Of a DNA stretch of 64,000 nt, positions 1 through 8,813 are shown piece by piece. Under the pieces are notes generated by a model. That model searched no databases. It was given only the letters and a program-made list of their open reading frames with translations, and was not told where the DNA came from. Every line of letters begins with the position of its first letter. Within the stretch, counting starts at the first letter, position 1. A program made the position numbers and the translations under genes. The stretch spans positions 1,812,001 through 1,876,000 of the forward strand of contig NZ_CP083239.1 in NCBI RefSeq assembly GCF_022836935.1, written 5' to 3'. The stretch comes from Ancylobacter polymorphus (GTDB lineage Bacteria > Pseudomonadota > Alphaproteobacteria > Rhizobiales > Xanthobacteraceae).

Positions 1-161
1 GCGAGGGCGTCATCGAAGCCCGCGCCCTCGGCGAGGTCCACGGCCCCGGCCGGACCGGCGGACGCGACCTCGCGCAGCCGCGCCGCCATGGCCTGCGCCT
101 TGTGCGGATCGGCGGCTTTCACCACGTCGAGAAGGATATCGGAGGGCGGCTGAATGCTCAT
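1..161 (-). CDS. Rod-binding protein, CheL/FlgJ N-terminal type (partial)
   Basis: This is the 5' end of a minus-strand gene cut by the left edge of the window. The ATG at 161 opens a peptide beginning MSIQPPSDILLDVVKAADP, which matches the characteristic start of the CheL/FlgJ-like rod-binding proteins found at the end of rhizobial flhA-fliR operons. These proteins lack the muramidase domain of enterobacterial FlgJ and are thought to help cap or assemble the rod in the periplasm. The gene lies 40 bases after the fliJ-like gene and is the last visible member of the unit that starts at flgE. Only 53 codons are seen, so the identity rests on the N-terminal motif and on context. Confidence 0.75.
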   Translation of the reverse strand, partial: MSIQPPSDILLDVVKAADPHKAQAMAARLREVASAGPAGAVDLAEGAGFDDAL

Positions 162-201
162 CGGCTGCACCGTTACATTTTGACGGTTGCAGCCTCGCAG
201 G

Positions 202-603
202 TCAGGCTGCCGGGAAGCTTGCGCCACTCCGGGCGATGAAAGCCTCGAGCGCGTCGTCGAGATCGGCGCGCTCCTGCGCGGCGTTGGCGTGCGCGGCGGC
301 CTTGCCGGTCAGACGCTCCGCCCGCTTCAGCCGCATGGCGGCGTCGAGTGCCACCACTTTCTGTTGCGCCACTTCCTGCTGCAGCCGGGCGATCTGCGCG
401 TCGAGCGCGCGCAGGCGCGGGGCGGCGAGGGCGATGACGAAGGAGGGCACGGCCTCGTTGTTGAGCACGGCGAGCACCTCGCCCCGCTCCCGCTGCACCT
501 CGGCCAGCGCCCGCTCCAGCTGGGCGAGCGCGCTTTCGGCGCGCTGGTGCATCTGCCCCTGCACCGATTCGATCCGCCGCGCCTTGCGCAGTGTGGCGAC
601 CAT
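202..603 (-). CDS. fliJ: FliJ-like flagellar export coiled-coil protein
   Basis: This 133-residue, highly charged, Ala/Gln/Arg-rich protein is predicted to be almost all coiled coil (for example the stretch ALAQLERALAEVQRER). It matches the size and composition of FliJ, the stalk-like partner of the FliI ATPase that escorts export chaperones to the FlhA gate. It sits three bases downstream of fliR and just upstream of the cheL-like gene, the place where rhizobial clusters carry their divergent fliJ. Sequence conservation in this family is poor, so the name is inferred from length, coiled-coil character and position. Confidence 0.7.
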   Translation of the reverse strand: MVATLRKARRIESVQGQMHQRAESALAQLERALAEVQRERGEVLAVLNNEAVPSFVIALAAPRLRALDAQIARLQQEVAQQKVVALDAAMRLKRAERLTGKAAAHANAAQERADLDDALEAFIARSGASFPAA

Positions 604-606
604 GGT

Positions 607-1365
607 TCAGCCTTTCACCAGCCAGGAGGCGAAGGCCTCCAGGAACATGCGCAGCACATCGTCTACCGTCGCATAGAGCAGCAGCAGCCCGCCGGCGGTG
701 ATGATGGGCATGGCAATGAAATAGACGGGAATCTGCGGGGTCAGCTTGTTGATGAGGCCGACCGCGAAGTTCACCACCACGGAATAGATGAGGAACGGGC
801 TCGCCAGCCGCAGCGCCAGCAGGAAGGTGTCGGTGAGCCGGTCCACGACCAAAGCGAGCGAGGCGCCGGTCTGGAAGGTGCCGGCCGGCGGCAGACGCGC
901 ATAGGAATCGATGAGCGCGCGCAGGATTTCCCAGTGCTGTTCGGTGGCGAAGAGCAGGGCGACGGCGGACAGCGCCATCAGCGTGGCGATTTCCGGCACC
1001 TGGCCGCCTTCATCGTCCGCCATCATGCTGGAGGGGGTGGCGAGGCTCAGCGCCTGCGCCGCCGCCGTCATCAGCGTCTGCAGGGCGAGGAAGAAGATGC
1101 GCGCTAGCAGGCCGATAATGCCACCGGTGGCGAGTTCGCCGCCGATCGCCAGCAGGAGCTGGGCCTGCGACAGGCCGACCACGGTGCGGGCGATGCCGTC
1201 GCCCAGCAGCGGGGTGAGGGCATAGGAAATGCCCAGCGCCAGGAACAGCCGCACCTTGGCTGGCAGCCGGCTACTGGAAAAGGCCGGCATCAGCATGAAG
1301 CAGGCGCCGATGCGGCAGAAGATGAGGAACGCCGCGACGAGGGGCGCCTCCGCCGCGCTGTTCAC
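607..1365 (-). CDS. fliR: Flagellar export gate protein FliR
   Basis: FliR is an integral membrane component of the flagellar type III export gate, working with FliP, FliQ, FlhA and FlhB. The 252-residue protein is hydrophobic throughout with about six membrane segments. It carries the family pattern [10 protein letters not shown] near residue 38 and [15 protein letters not shown] in the C-terminal third. Its start overlaps the end of flhA by four bases, indicating translational coupling. Length and organisation are normal for the family. Confidence 0.95.
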   Translation of the reverse strand: MNSAAEAPLVAAFLIFCRIGACFMLMPAFSSSRLPAKVRLFLALGISYALTPLLGDGIARTVVGLSQAQLLLAIGGELATGGIIGLLARIFFLALQTLMTAAAQALSLATPSSMMADDEGGQVPEIATLMALSAVALLFATEQHWEILRALIDSYARLPPAGTFQTGASLALVVDRLTDTFLLALRLASPFLIYSVVVNFAVGLINKLTPQIPVYFIAMPIITAGGLLLLYATVDDVLRMFLEAFASWLVKG

Positions 1366-3446
1366 GCGATGGCCCCGAGCGAGGAGATTTCCACCCCGCG
1401 GGCGATTTCCACATGCGAGAGCACCGGCAGCGCCGGGAACATGCGCTCGATGATCATCCGCACATAGGGCCGGGCGTCGGGGGCGGTGACGAGGGCGAAG
1501 CTGCCGGCGCTGCGCATGCGCTCGCGAATGGCGGTGGAGGCCTCGGTGCCGAACTGCTCGACAAGGCGGGGGTCGATGTCGAACTCCGCCACCTCGCCCT
1601 TGGCGTCGCGCTTCAGGCTCTCATGGAAGGTGAGGTCCCATTTGCCGCCGAGCCGCAGCACCTTCAGCACCCCGCCCTCGGAAAGATCGCCGCAAATCTG
1701 CTGCGCCATGCGCATGCGCACATGTTCCACCACCTGCTCGGAACGGCGGGCATGCGGCACGATCTCGGCGATGGCTTCGAGGATGAGGTGGAGATTGCGG
1801 ATCGAGACGCGCTCGGCCAGCAGCAGCTTGAGCACCGCCTGCAGCCCGGAATAGGAAATCTGCGCGGGGCACATATCCTCGATCAGCCGCTTATATTCGG
1901 GATCGAGCCGGTCGAGCAGCGCGCGCATGTCCTTGTAGGACAGCAACTGCGCGAGATTGTTCGACACCACCTCGCTGACATGGGTGAGCATGATGGAGAG
2001 CGCGTCGATGGGGATGAAGCCCTCGCGCTTGACCTCGGCGGCATAGGCGTCCGACACCCACAGCGCCTTCATGCCGAAGGCCGGTTCGCGCGTCTCGTCG
2101 CCGGGCACGTCCGGGCGCGGGCCCTCGCCGATCACCACCAGCGCCTCGCCGATCCGCATCTCATGGCCGGTGATGGCGGTGCCGTGCAGCCGGATCTGGT
2201 AGTTCTTCGCCGGCAGGCCGAGCCCTTCCGTCACGCGGATGTCGGGCACCACGAAGCCGTAGCGCTCGGCGAATTTGCGCCGCATCTTGCCGATCCGGTG
2301 GGCGAGTTCGGCCGGGTTGCGCAGCACGAGGGTGGCGAGCTGCTTGCCGACCACCACCTCGACCTCAGCGGTGCGCAGCGATTCCTTGACCGAATCCTTG
2401 GCCTCGGCCGCGGCCTGCTGCTGCGCCTGCGCCGCCCGGGCCTGCTCGGCCTCCTTCTGGCGGGCGAGATGCTGCGGCACCTTGTAGCCGACAAAGGCCA
2501 GGATGGCGCCGAGCCCGGCGAAGGGGATCAGCGGCAGGCCGGGCACCAGCGCCAGGCAGAACAGCAGGGCGGCGGCGACATAGAGCGCGCGCGGATAGGC
2601 GCCGAGCTGGCCGAGCACCGCCTTTTCCGTGGCGCCGCGCGTGCCGCCCTTCGACACCAGCAGGCCGGCGGCGAGCGAGACGATGAGGGCGGGAATCTGC
2701 GAGACCAGCCCGTCGCCGACGGAGAGGCGGGTGAAGATGTCCGCCGCCTCGCGCAGCTCCATCTCGTGGCGGGTGACGCCGATGATGATGCCGCCGAAAA
2801 TGTTGACGGCGATGATGATCAGGCTCGCCACCGCCTCGCCGCGGACGAATTTGGAGGCGCCGTCCATCGAGCCGAAGAAGGAGCTTTCCTCCTCCAGCTC
2901 GCTGCGCCGCTTCTGGGCTTCCTTGTCGTCGATGAGCCCGGCATTGAGATCGGCGTCGATCGCCATCTGCTTGCCGGGGATGGCGTCGAGGGTGAAGCGC
3001 GCGCCGACCTCGGCGATGCGGGTGGCGCCCTTGGTGATGACGAGGAAGTTGACGGTGATCAGGATGACGAAGACGACGATACCGATGACGAAATCGCCGC
3101 TCATCACCAGCTGCGAGAAGCCGCTGATGATGTGCCCGGCGGCGTGAACGCCCTCGCCGCCTTCCGCTAGGATGAGGCGCGTGGTGCCGATGCCCAGCGC
3201 GAGGCGCAGCAGGGTGGCGATCAGCAGCACGGTGGGGAAGGCGCTGAATTCCAGCGGCTTCTGGATCCACAGCGCCACCATCAGGATCAGCACCGAGAGC
3301 GCGATGGACAGCGCCAGCCCGAGATCGATGAGCGGGGCCGGAATCGGCAGGAACAGGATGGTGAGAATGGCGACGATGCCCGCCGCGAAGCCTATGTCGC
3401 GCCGGGAGGCGCGCTCAGTGGCGGGGGCGGCGGTCAGGGCGCTCAT
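1362..3446 (-). CDS. flhA: Flagellar export gate protein FlhA
   Basis: FlhA is the large export-gate subunit, with a membrane channel domain and a cytosolic nonameric ring that docks chaperone-substrate complexes. The 694-residue protein has an N-terminal half with about eight membrane spans, the family signature around residues 69-92 ([16 protein letters not shown]...), and the conserved loop [10 protein letters not shown] at 194-203. Asp195 in that loop corresponds to the essential loop aspartate of the family. The C-terminal half, from about residue 350, is the soluble FlhA-C domain. It lies six bases downstream of fliQ and overlaps fliR. Confidence 0.97.
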   Translation of the reverse strand: MSALTAAPATERASRRDIGFAAGIVAILTILFLPIPAPLIDLGLALSIALSVLILMVALWIQKPLEFSAFPTVLLIATLLRLALGIGTTRLILAEGGEGVHAAGHIISGFSQLVMSGDFVIGIVVFVILITVNFLVITKGATRIAEVGARFTLDAIPGKQMAIDADLNAGLIDDKEAQKRRSELEEESSFFGSMDGASKFVRGEAVASLIIIAVNIFGGIIIGVTRHEMELREAADIFTRLSVGDGLVSQIPALIVSLAAGLLVSKGGTRGATEKAVLGQLGAYPRALYVAAALLFCLALVPGLPLIPFAGLGAILAFVGYKVPQHLARQKEAEQARAAQAQQQAAAEAKDSVKESLRTAEVEVVVGKQLATLVLRNPAELAHRIGKMRRKFAERYGFVVPDIRVTEGLGLPAKNYQIRLHGTAITGHEMRIGEALVVIGEGPRPDVPGDETREPAFGMKALWVSDAYAAEVKREGFIPIDALSIMLTHVSEVVSNNLAQLLSYKDMRALLDRLDPEYKRLIEDMCPAQISYSGLQAVLKLLLAERVSIRNLHLILEAIAEIVPHARRSEQVVEHVRMRMAQQICGDLSEGGVLKVLRLGGKWDLTFHESLKRDAKGEVAEFDIDPRLVEQFGTEASTAIRERMRSAGSFALVTAPDARPYVRMIIERMFPALPVLSHVEIARGVEISSLGAIA

Positions 3447-3452
3447 GATGCA

Positions 3453-3719
3453 TCAGAATCCGGTGCCGATGCGGCCATAGACCTCCTGCGTGAAGGCGAG
3501 GATCTGCTGGCCGACGAAGGTGGCGGTGAGGGCGGTGACGACGAGCACCGCGATGATCTTCGGGATGAAGGTGAGGGTGACTTCCTGCACCTGCGTCAGC
3601 GCCTGGAACAAGGCGACGCCGATGCCGACCAGCATCGCCGCCGCGACCGCGGGGCCGGACGCGATGATGATGGTCCAGATGGCGGACTGGACGATATCGA
3701 GAGCGTCGGCCTCGTTCAT
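3453..3719 (-). CDS. fliQ: Flagellar export gate protein FliQ
   Basis: An 88-residue protein with two membrane helices separated by a short polar loop, the standard form of FliQ, which wraps the FliP-FliR core of the export gate. The motif ALTQVQEVTLTFIPK near residue 45 is typical. It lies between flgD (three-base gap) and flhA (six-base gap) in the minus-strand operon. In this organism fliP is distant, at the end of the plus-strand motA operon, so the gate subunits are made from two transcription units. Confidence 0.95.
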   Translation of the reverse strand: MNEADALDIVQSAIWTIIIASGPAVAAAMLVGIGVALFQALTQVQEVTLTFIPKIIAVLVVTALTATFVGQQILAFTQEVYGRIGTGF

Positions 3720-3722
3720 CGC

Positions 3723-4118
3723 TCAGGCGATCCGGATGCCGGAACCGAGGGTGATCTCCCGCCCGTCGGTGAGGGTGGCGACCGGCGCTTCCGAGGTGAT
3801 GCGCACCGAGGCCACCTGCCCGGTCACGCTGCCATCGGCGCTGGTGACGGTGCGCCCGACGGCGGCATCGGCGATCTGCAGCGCGGAGGAGGTGAGCAGC
3901 CGGTCGAGCTTGGCATTGGCCGAGACGCTCTGTTCCACCTGCGAGAAGGAGGCGAGCTGGCCCAGATACTGGGCGCTGTCCATCGGCTTGGTCGGGTCCT
4001 GCGTCTTCATCTGGGCGACGAGCAGCTGCAGGAAGGCGCTGTAATCGAGCGTGCTGCCACCCGACTTGGCCGGCGCGGCCGCGCTGGTGCTGCCACCGAG
4101 GGCGTTGATGCTGGTCAT
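3723..4118 (-). CDS. flgD: Flagellar hook-capping protein FlgD, short form
   Basis: FlgD forms the scaffold on which hook subunits polymerise. This 131-residue protein has the conserved N-terminal block FLQLLVAQMKTQDPTKPMDS (residues about 30-49) followed by a QLASFSQVEQ segment, which together define the family. It lacks the large C-terminal Tudor/Fn3-like region of enterobacterial FlgD and ends soon after a short beta-rich segment, as is usual in Rhizobiales. It is preceded by flbT (62-base gap) and followed by fliQ. Confidence 0.92.
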   Translation of the reverse strand: MTSINALGGSTSAAAPAKSGGSTLDYSAFLQLLVAQMKTQDPTKPMDSAQYLGQLASFSQVEQSVSANAKLDRLLTSSALQIADAAVGRTVTSADGSVTGQVASVRITSEAPVATLTDGREITLGSGIRIA

Positions 4119-4180
4119 GGCGGAACTCCCTTGGGGCCGCGCGGAAAATCCGGCGGCGGTGGCGCGGCGCGGAAAAAGCC

Positions 4181-4579
4181 CTAGGCGGCCCGGGGCGCGT
4201 CGCAGCCGAGGATGGTCTCCTCGACCAGGAACAGGCGGCGGATGGAGCGCAGCGCGTCGAAATAGCGGCCGGTATCGACGAGATCGCCGATCTGGGTCAG
4301 CGCGGCGACCATCGACTCGGTGCGGAAGGAGACGACGAGCGCGGCGAGCTGCTCGCGGAACAGGCGCTGCGCCTGGTTCATGCGGTGCGGCTCGATCAGC
4401 ATCATCTGCACCACGAAATAGAGCTGGCGCAGCGGCGTGGTGGTGTCCTCGACCTGGAGCACATGGCTTTCCAGCAGGAAGGCCACGTCATTCATCAGCT
4501 CGACGGTCACCCGGCGGTCGACGCGGATGACGGCGCCGTTGAGGAACAGGCGTTCACCGGGCTTGAGGGAAATCTGCAT
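4181..4579 (-). CDS. flbT: Flagellin mRNA regulator FlbT
   Basis: FlbT is an alphaproteobacterial post-transcriptional regulator. In Caulobacter it binds the flagellin mRNA leader and holds flagellin synthesis back until the hook is complete. The 132-residue protein starts MQISLKPGERLFLNGAVIRV, diagnostic for the family, and continues with the helical LFREQL...RTESMVAAL region. It is paired with flaF nine bases upstream, the usual antagonistic pair. Its likely target here is the long leader of the flagellin gene at 23.6-23.7 kb. Confidence 0.95.
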   Translation of the reverse strand: MQISLKPGERLFLNGAVIRVDRRVTVELMNDVAFLLESHVLQVEDTTTPLRQLYFVVQMMLIEPHRMNQAQRLFREQLAALVVSFRTESMVAALTQIGDLVDTGRYFDALRSIRRLFLVEETILGCDAPRAA

Positions 4580-4588
4580 CGCCGCGCC

Positions 4589-4936
4589 TCACATCAGCCC
4601 GTCGCGGATGGAACGGTTGACCTCGATGAGGGCGGCGAAATTGGAGGAGCGCTCCTGAACGATCTGGTCCGCCTCCTTGATCACCCACAGGCCGATGGAG
4701 ATCAGGTTGCCGCGCAGTTGCTCGGCCAGCTCATTATGCGGATCGCTGAGGTCGCGGATGAGGAAGCCCCAGAGCTTCTGGAGATAGAGCACCGCCTCGG
4801 CGGCCTCCGGCGAGGACGGGCCGTTGGCCTGGGCGCGCGTCAGCATGTCGATGGCGCGGTCGAGCGCGATGCGTTCCTCGTCCCGGGCTTCGGCAGCGGA
4901 ATCGCCGAGTATCTCGGCATAGGAGAAGCGGTACAT
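4589..4936 (-). CDS. flaF: Flagellin biosynthesis regulator FlaF
   Basis: FlaF is a small cytoplasmic protein required for flagellin production and secretion in alphaproteobacteria, and it works against FlbT. The 115-residue protein begins MYRFSYAEILGDSA and contains the helical block LYLQKLWGFLIRDLSDPHNE, both typical of the family. It sits between flgL (16-base gap) and flbT (nine-base gap). The pairing suggests classical control of flagellin translation in this organism. Confidence 0.93.
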   Translation of the reverse strand: MYRFSYAEILGDSAAEARDEERIALDRAIDMLTRAQANGPSSPEAAEAVLYLQKLWGFLIRDLSDPHNELAEQLRGNLISIGLWVIKEADQIVQERSSNFAALIEVNRSIRDGLM

Positions 4937-4952
4937 CTTTAGACCTTTCGTC

Positions 4953-6002
4953 CTAGACGTAGTCCATGATGGACAGTTTAAGTATTCGCGCGGTCAGCGA
5001 GTACGACATCTCGACCTGGGTGGTCATGGTGTCGAACCGCGTCTTGGCTTCGGCGGGGTCGACGGCTTCGAGCACGTTGAGGCGGCGATCCGTGGCGTCG
5101 ATGGCGCTACGCATCAGGGTGTCGGCGGCTTCGATGCGGCTCTGGGCGGAGCCGACCCGGGTCGATATGTCGGTGACGCCGGAAATGGCGCTGCCGAGGA
5201 GACCACGGGTCTTGTCGAGCACGGTGTTCAGCGCGTCGCCCTTGAGCCCGGCGCCTCCCAGCGTCGCCATCATGGTGTATGCCATGGCGAGCTTGCGCAT
5301 GGCTGGCTCATTGGCGCTGGCGCCGACCTCGATCTGGGCGGTGGAGGAAATGGCGGCGCGGCGGTTCTCGCTGCTGGCGTCCGACCAGGTGGCGCTCCAG
5401 CCCGGCTCCTCGAAGGAGGCGGCGAAGGTGGTGTCGATGAAGTCGGCGAGGTCGGCGACGGGGATCTGCGCCACGGCCGGATCCTTCATCGGATTGGCGG
5501 GATCGAGCCCGAAGCGGGCGGCGAAGGCCCCTTTTATCGCCGCCTCCGGCCCCTCGTCGAAACCGGCCATCGGCTTGGTGCCGCTGTTGAGCCCGCCGAA
5601 GAGATAGCGCCGGCCATCGGTGAGGTTGAGCGTCGAGGTGAGGGCATCGAGGGCGGAACGGCCCTGCGCCGCCAGCACGCCGGCGCCGCTATTGGCGTCG
5701 GAAATACCGACCATGGCGCTGAGGAAACGGTCGGCCTGGCCGCGAATGTCGTCGAGCGCGGTCTGGGTGCGGTCGAGCACGGCGCCGGTCGAGGCGTTGC
5801 CGTCGATGAGGCTCTGCAGCGAGGTCTGGTCGCGGCGCAGGGTGAGGTTCTCGCCGACCGCCACGCCGAGATCGCGGCCGATATCGGCCCGCCGGCCAGT
5901 GGTGAGTTCCTGGCTCGCCTTGGCGAGCTCGCTCTGCAGCCGGGGCAGGGCGGCGCGCGGGGCGCTGTTGAGTGTGAGGGTGGAGATGAAGCTGGAATGC
6001 AT
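4953..6002 (-). CDS. flgL: Hook-filament junction protein FlgL
   Basis: FlgL (HAP3) joins the hook cap to the filament. The 349-residue protein has flagellin-like D0/D1 helices at both ends: an N-terminal region with LQSELAKASQELTTGRRADI (about residues 22-41), and a C-terminal heptad region ending MTTQVEMSYSLTARILKLSI. The middle is a variable domain. It starts three bases after flgK stops, so the two junction proteins are translationally coupled. The length is normal for Rhizobiales. Confidence 0.93.
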   Translation of the reverse strand: MHSSFISTLTLNSAPRAALPRLQSELAKASQELTTGRRADIGRDLGVAVGENLTLRRDQTSLQSLIDGNASTGAVLDRTQTALDDIRGQADRFLSAMVGISDANSGAGVLAAQGRSALDALTSTLNLTDGRRYLFGGLNSGTKPMAGFDEGPEAAIKGAFAARFGLDPANPMKDPAVAQIPVADLADFIDTTFAASFEEPGWSATWSDASSENRRAAISSTAQIEVGASANEPAMRKLAMAYTMMATLGGAGLKGDALNTVLDKTRGLLGSAISGVTDISTRVGSAQSRIEAADTLMRSAIDATDRRLNVLEAVDPAEAKTRFDTMTTQVEMSYSLTARILKLSIMDYV

Positions 6003-6005
6003 CGC

Positions 6006-7460
6006 TTACCTCAGAGCCTGGAAGAGCGCGTCATAGAGGCTGCTGACCACGGCAATGAGCTTGGACGAGGCCTGGTAGCTGCGTTCGAGGTCGAGCTGCC
6101 GGGCATATTCGTCGTCCATATTGATGCCGGTGGCGTTGGACAGCGCCGAGGAGGCATGGGCGAGCAGGGCGGTCTCGCTTTCCGTCTCCCGCGCCGCCAC
6201 CTGCCGCTGGCCTTCCAGCCAGCCGGTGGAGGCGGCGGCGAAATCGGCCATGGTGGAGCGCGCGGGAATGCCGGAGGCGGGGTCGAAATCGCGCACCTCG
6301 GCCAGCGCGGCGGCGCCTGCCTGCAGATGGGCGCCGAAGCTCGGCTGGCCGCCCGTATTGACCACATAGGCCGCGCCGTTGATGCCGCCGTCGCGCAGCC
6401 GGCTCGGGCTGCCGCCCTGCGCGGGATCGACCGCCGGATTGACGGTGAGGCGCGCGGCAAGGCCGGTGGGGCCCGCCGGCAGGTTCGCCGTGCCATCGGT
6501 GAACAGGCCGGGCGCGTCGGGCGCGCCGCCGCCGGTCTGGTCCTTCTCGGCAAAGGCCTGGGTGAGGCCGAAGGCGAGGGAGTCGAGCTGCGTCTCCAGC
6601 GTCACGGCGGTGCGGTCGCGCAGTTCGGCGAGGCCGGCGATCCGGCCGGAGCGCAGCGGCATGGTGGCGTCGGCGCCGGTGACGCTTACGCCGTCCACCA
6701 TCACCGCCTTGCCGGCCATGCCGGCGGCGAGCACCGGCGTGGTGGCGAAGCTGACCGTGCGCGGCGTGGTCTCGAACAGGGTGGCGCCGCCATCGGTGTA
6801 GAGCACGAGGTCGTTATTGCCGCGCGAGACGGCGGTGACGCCCATTTCCTCGGCGAGGCTGGCGAGCAGCGTGTCGCGCCGGTCCATGGCATCGCTGACA
6901 TCGCGCCCGGCGCCGGTGCCGCGCACCACCGTGTCGTTCTCGGCGGCGAACTGCTTGAGCAGATCGTTGACCCGCGCCACCGAGCGCGCCATGCCGCTGT
7001 CGGCCTCGGAGCGGACGGTACGCACGGTGGCAGCCGCGCTGTTGAGCGTGGTGGCGAGGTCCTGCGCCATGGTGACGGTGCGGGCGCCGAGCGCGGGATC
7101 GTCCGGGGCGTTGGCGAACTGGGCGAGCGCGTCGCCGAGCGCGCCAAGGCGTGCCGCCGGCGAATTGTCGCCGGTGACATCGCCCATGCCGGTGCGCAGC
7201 CGGTCGAGCCCGTCCAGCACCGCCTGCCGGTCGGCCGCGTTCGAGGTCGCGCCGAGCATGCGCGTATAGAGCGGTCCGTCGCTCGCCCGCGACACGGTGA
7301 CGACATAGGCCCCGCCGGTCGCTTCCGTCGTGGTGACGGCGATCTTGCGCGAGGAGCCCGGCTGACCCGCATTGGCGATGTTGCGGGTCGTCGTCTCGAT
7401 CTGCGTCGAGGTCGCCGCGAGCGAGGCGCGGGCGGTGTTGAAGGCGAGCGACAGGCTCAT
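6006..7460 (-). CDS. flgK: Hook-associated protein FlgK
   Basis: FlgK (HAP1) is the first junction protein assembled on the finished hook. The 484-residue protein has the N-terminal rod/hook signature NTARASLAATSTQIETTTRN followed by IANAGQPG (about residues 8-35), a central variable region, and the C-terminal D0 helix MDDEYARQLDLERSYQASSK. It is seven bases downstream of flgE and immediately upstream of flgL. Flagellar rod and hook proteins carry no classical signal peptide because they leave through the type III apparatus, and none is seen here. Confidence 0.94.
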   Translation of the reverse strand: MSLSLAFNTARASLAATSTQIETTTRNIANAGQPGSSRKIAVTTTEATGGAYVVTVSRASDGPLYTRMLGATSNAADRQAVLDGLDRLRTGMGDVTGDNSPAARLGALGDALAQFANAPDDPALGARTVTMAQDLATTLNSAAATVRTVRSEADSGMARSVARVNDLLKQFAAENDTVVRGTGAGRDVSDAMDRRDTLLASLAEEMGVTAVSRGNNDLVLYTDGGATLFETTPRTVSFATTPVLAAGMAGKAVMVDGVSVTGADATMPLRSGRIAGLAELRDRTAVTLETQLDSLAFGLTQAFAEKDQTGGGAPDAPGLFTDGTANLPAGPTGLAARLTVNPAVDPAQGGSPSRLRDGGINGAAYVVNTGGQPSFGAHLQAGAAALAEVRDFDPASGIPARSTMADFAAASTGWLEGQRQVAARETESETALLAHASSALSNATGINMDDEYARQLDLERSYQASSKLIAVVSSLYDALFQALR

Positions 7461-7467
7461 CGGCGTA

Positions 7468-8724
7468 TCACCGCTTCAGGCTCATCAGCACGTCGAGCAG
7501 TTCGGAGCCGGTCTGGAACACCTTGGAGTTGGCGGTATAGTCGCGCTGGGCGCTGATCATCTCGGTCAGCTCGGACGCCATGTCGACATTCGAGCGCTCG
7601 GTCGCGCCGGACACCATGGAGCCGAGCCCGCCCTCATTGGCGAAGCCGATCTGCAACCCGCCCGATTCCCGCGTCGTCTCGAACACATTGCCCGCCTTGG
7701 GCGTGAGATTGTCCGGGCTGGTGACGAAGGCGAGGGGGATCTTGTAGAGCGGCGACTTGCGCCCGTTGAGATCGACGGCGGAAACGACACCGTCCTTGTC
7801 GATGGTGACGCTCGACACTGAGCTCGGGGCGTTGCCGTCCACCGTGGCGTTGAGCGGGGTGTAGCGGTCGGCCAGCTGGGTCATGCCGGTGAGGTCGAGC
7901 GTCAGCGTCTGGCCGCCCGGCACGTTCAGCGATGTGGTCGGGGCGGAGGTGAGGTTGCCGAGCGCGTCGAAATCCAGCGTCTGGGTGGACAGCGGGGCGC
8001 TGGCATAGGGGAAGCCACCGCCCGCTGCCGCATCGGCGCGGTCGAACGTGGTCATTTCCCAGGCGATCGGGCTGTCGCTGGTCTTGGTGAGATAGATGTC
8101 GATGGTGACCTCGCTGCCGAGATTGTCGAAGGTCACCAGCGAGGATTTCTGCGAATAGTTCGAGCCGGCGACGTTGGCCGCCGGGGTGCTGCCCGTCACC
8201 GCCGTGTCGGCGGCCGGCAGATTGGCGGCGAAGGCGCCGTCGCGCGAGGGATTGGCGGCGAGCCGCACATCGGCGACGCGCACGGGCTTCAGCCCGCCGG
8301 CGCCGTTCAGCACCACATTGGGATCGCCATTGGTGATGTCGTAGCCCATCAGCGTGAAGCCGGCGGTGTTCACCAGATTGCCGGAGGAGGCATCGACGGT
8401 GAAGGAGCCGGCGCGGCTGAGATAGGACGTGCCGTTGGGATCGGAGACCAGGAAGAAGCCGTTGCCCTGGATGCCGAGATCGGTCGCGGAGGTGGAATAG
8501 TTGAACGCGCCCTGCTGGCTCACCGCGTAGCGCACGCTGGTGTTGACCGCGCCGGAATTATATTCGCCGGGCCCGCTCTGCAGCAGCAGGCTGGAGAATT
8601 CGGTGGACGCGCGCTTGTAGCCGGTGGTGCCCGAATTGGCGATGTTGTCGCCGATGGTGCCCAGCTTGTTGGACTGCGCCGCCATGCCGGACACACCGGT
8701 CCGCATCATGCCATAGAGGCTCAT
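7468..8724 (-). CDS. flgE: Flagellar hook protein FlgE
   Basis: FlgE polymerises into the hook. The 418-residue protein has the rod/hook N-terminal motif (MSLYGMMRTGVSGMAAQSNK, then IGDNIANSGTTGYKRAST) and the C-terminal helix SELTEMISAQRDYTANSKVF. FlgE-like beta domains fill the middle. A GAGGAG ribosome-binding site precedes the ATG. This is the first gene of a minus-strand unit continuing through flgK, flgL, flaF, flbT, flgD, fliQ, flhA, fliR, fliJ and cheL. A copy of the shared flagellar control element lies about 40-60 bases upstream of the start. Confidence 0.95.
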   Translation of the reverse strand: MSLYGMMRTGVSGMAAQSNKLGTIGDNIANSGTTGYKRASTEFSSLLLQSGPGEYNSGAVNTSVRYAVSQQGAFNYSTSATDLGIQGNGFFLVSDPNGTSYLSRAGSFTVDASSGNLVNTAGFTLMGYDITNGDPNVVLNGAGGLKPVRVADVRLAANPSRDGAFAANLPAADTAVTGSTPAANVAGSNYSQKSSLVTFDNLGSEVTIDIYLTKTSDSPIAWEMTTFDRADAAAGGGFPYASAPLSTQTLDFDALGNLTSAPTTSLNVPGGQTLTLDLTGMTQLADRYTPLNATVDGNAPSSVSSVTIDKDGVVSAVDLNGRKSPLYKIPLAFVTSPDNLTPKAGNVFETTRESGGLQIGFANEGGLGSMVSGATERSNVDMASELTEMISAQRDYTANSKVFQTGSELLDVLMSLKR

Positions 8725-8761
8725 TTCATCACTCCTCGGTGTCGTTGCCGCAGTTGACCCT

Positions 8762-8783
8762 GTCTGGCTTGCGCGAGACTGGC
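8762..8783 (-). promoter_or_regulatory. Flagellar control element, flgE copy
   Basis: On the minus strand this reads GCCAGT, CTCGC, GCAAGC: two half-sites in direct repeat with an 11-base period. It lies 38 bases upstream of the flgE start codon in the 89-base gap after fliI. Six other copies with the same layout head the other flagellar units of this window. The binding protein is not shown by the sequence; FtcR/Rem is an inference. Confidence 0.6.
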
Positions 8784-8813
8784 GTGCGTGGGGCGTGGCG
8801 CGGCCGCGTTGGG

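Noticed and set aside
212..230. GCGCAAGCTT-like sequence on the minus strand before the cheL-like gene
   Set aside because: It lies in the coding end of the fliJ-like gene and the partner half-site 11 bases upstream (CCCGGA) does not match, so I did not count it as an eighth element.
1413..3170. A 585-codon plus-strand open frame inside flhA
   Set aside because: His/Arg/Gly-rich shadow frame antisense to a full-length flhA.
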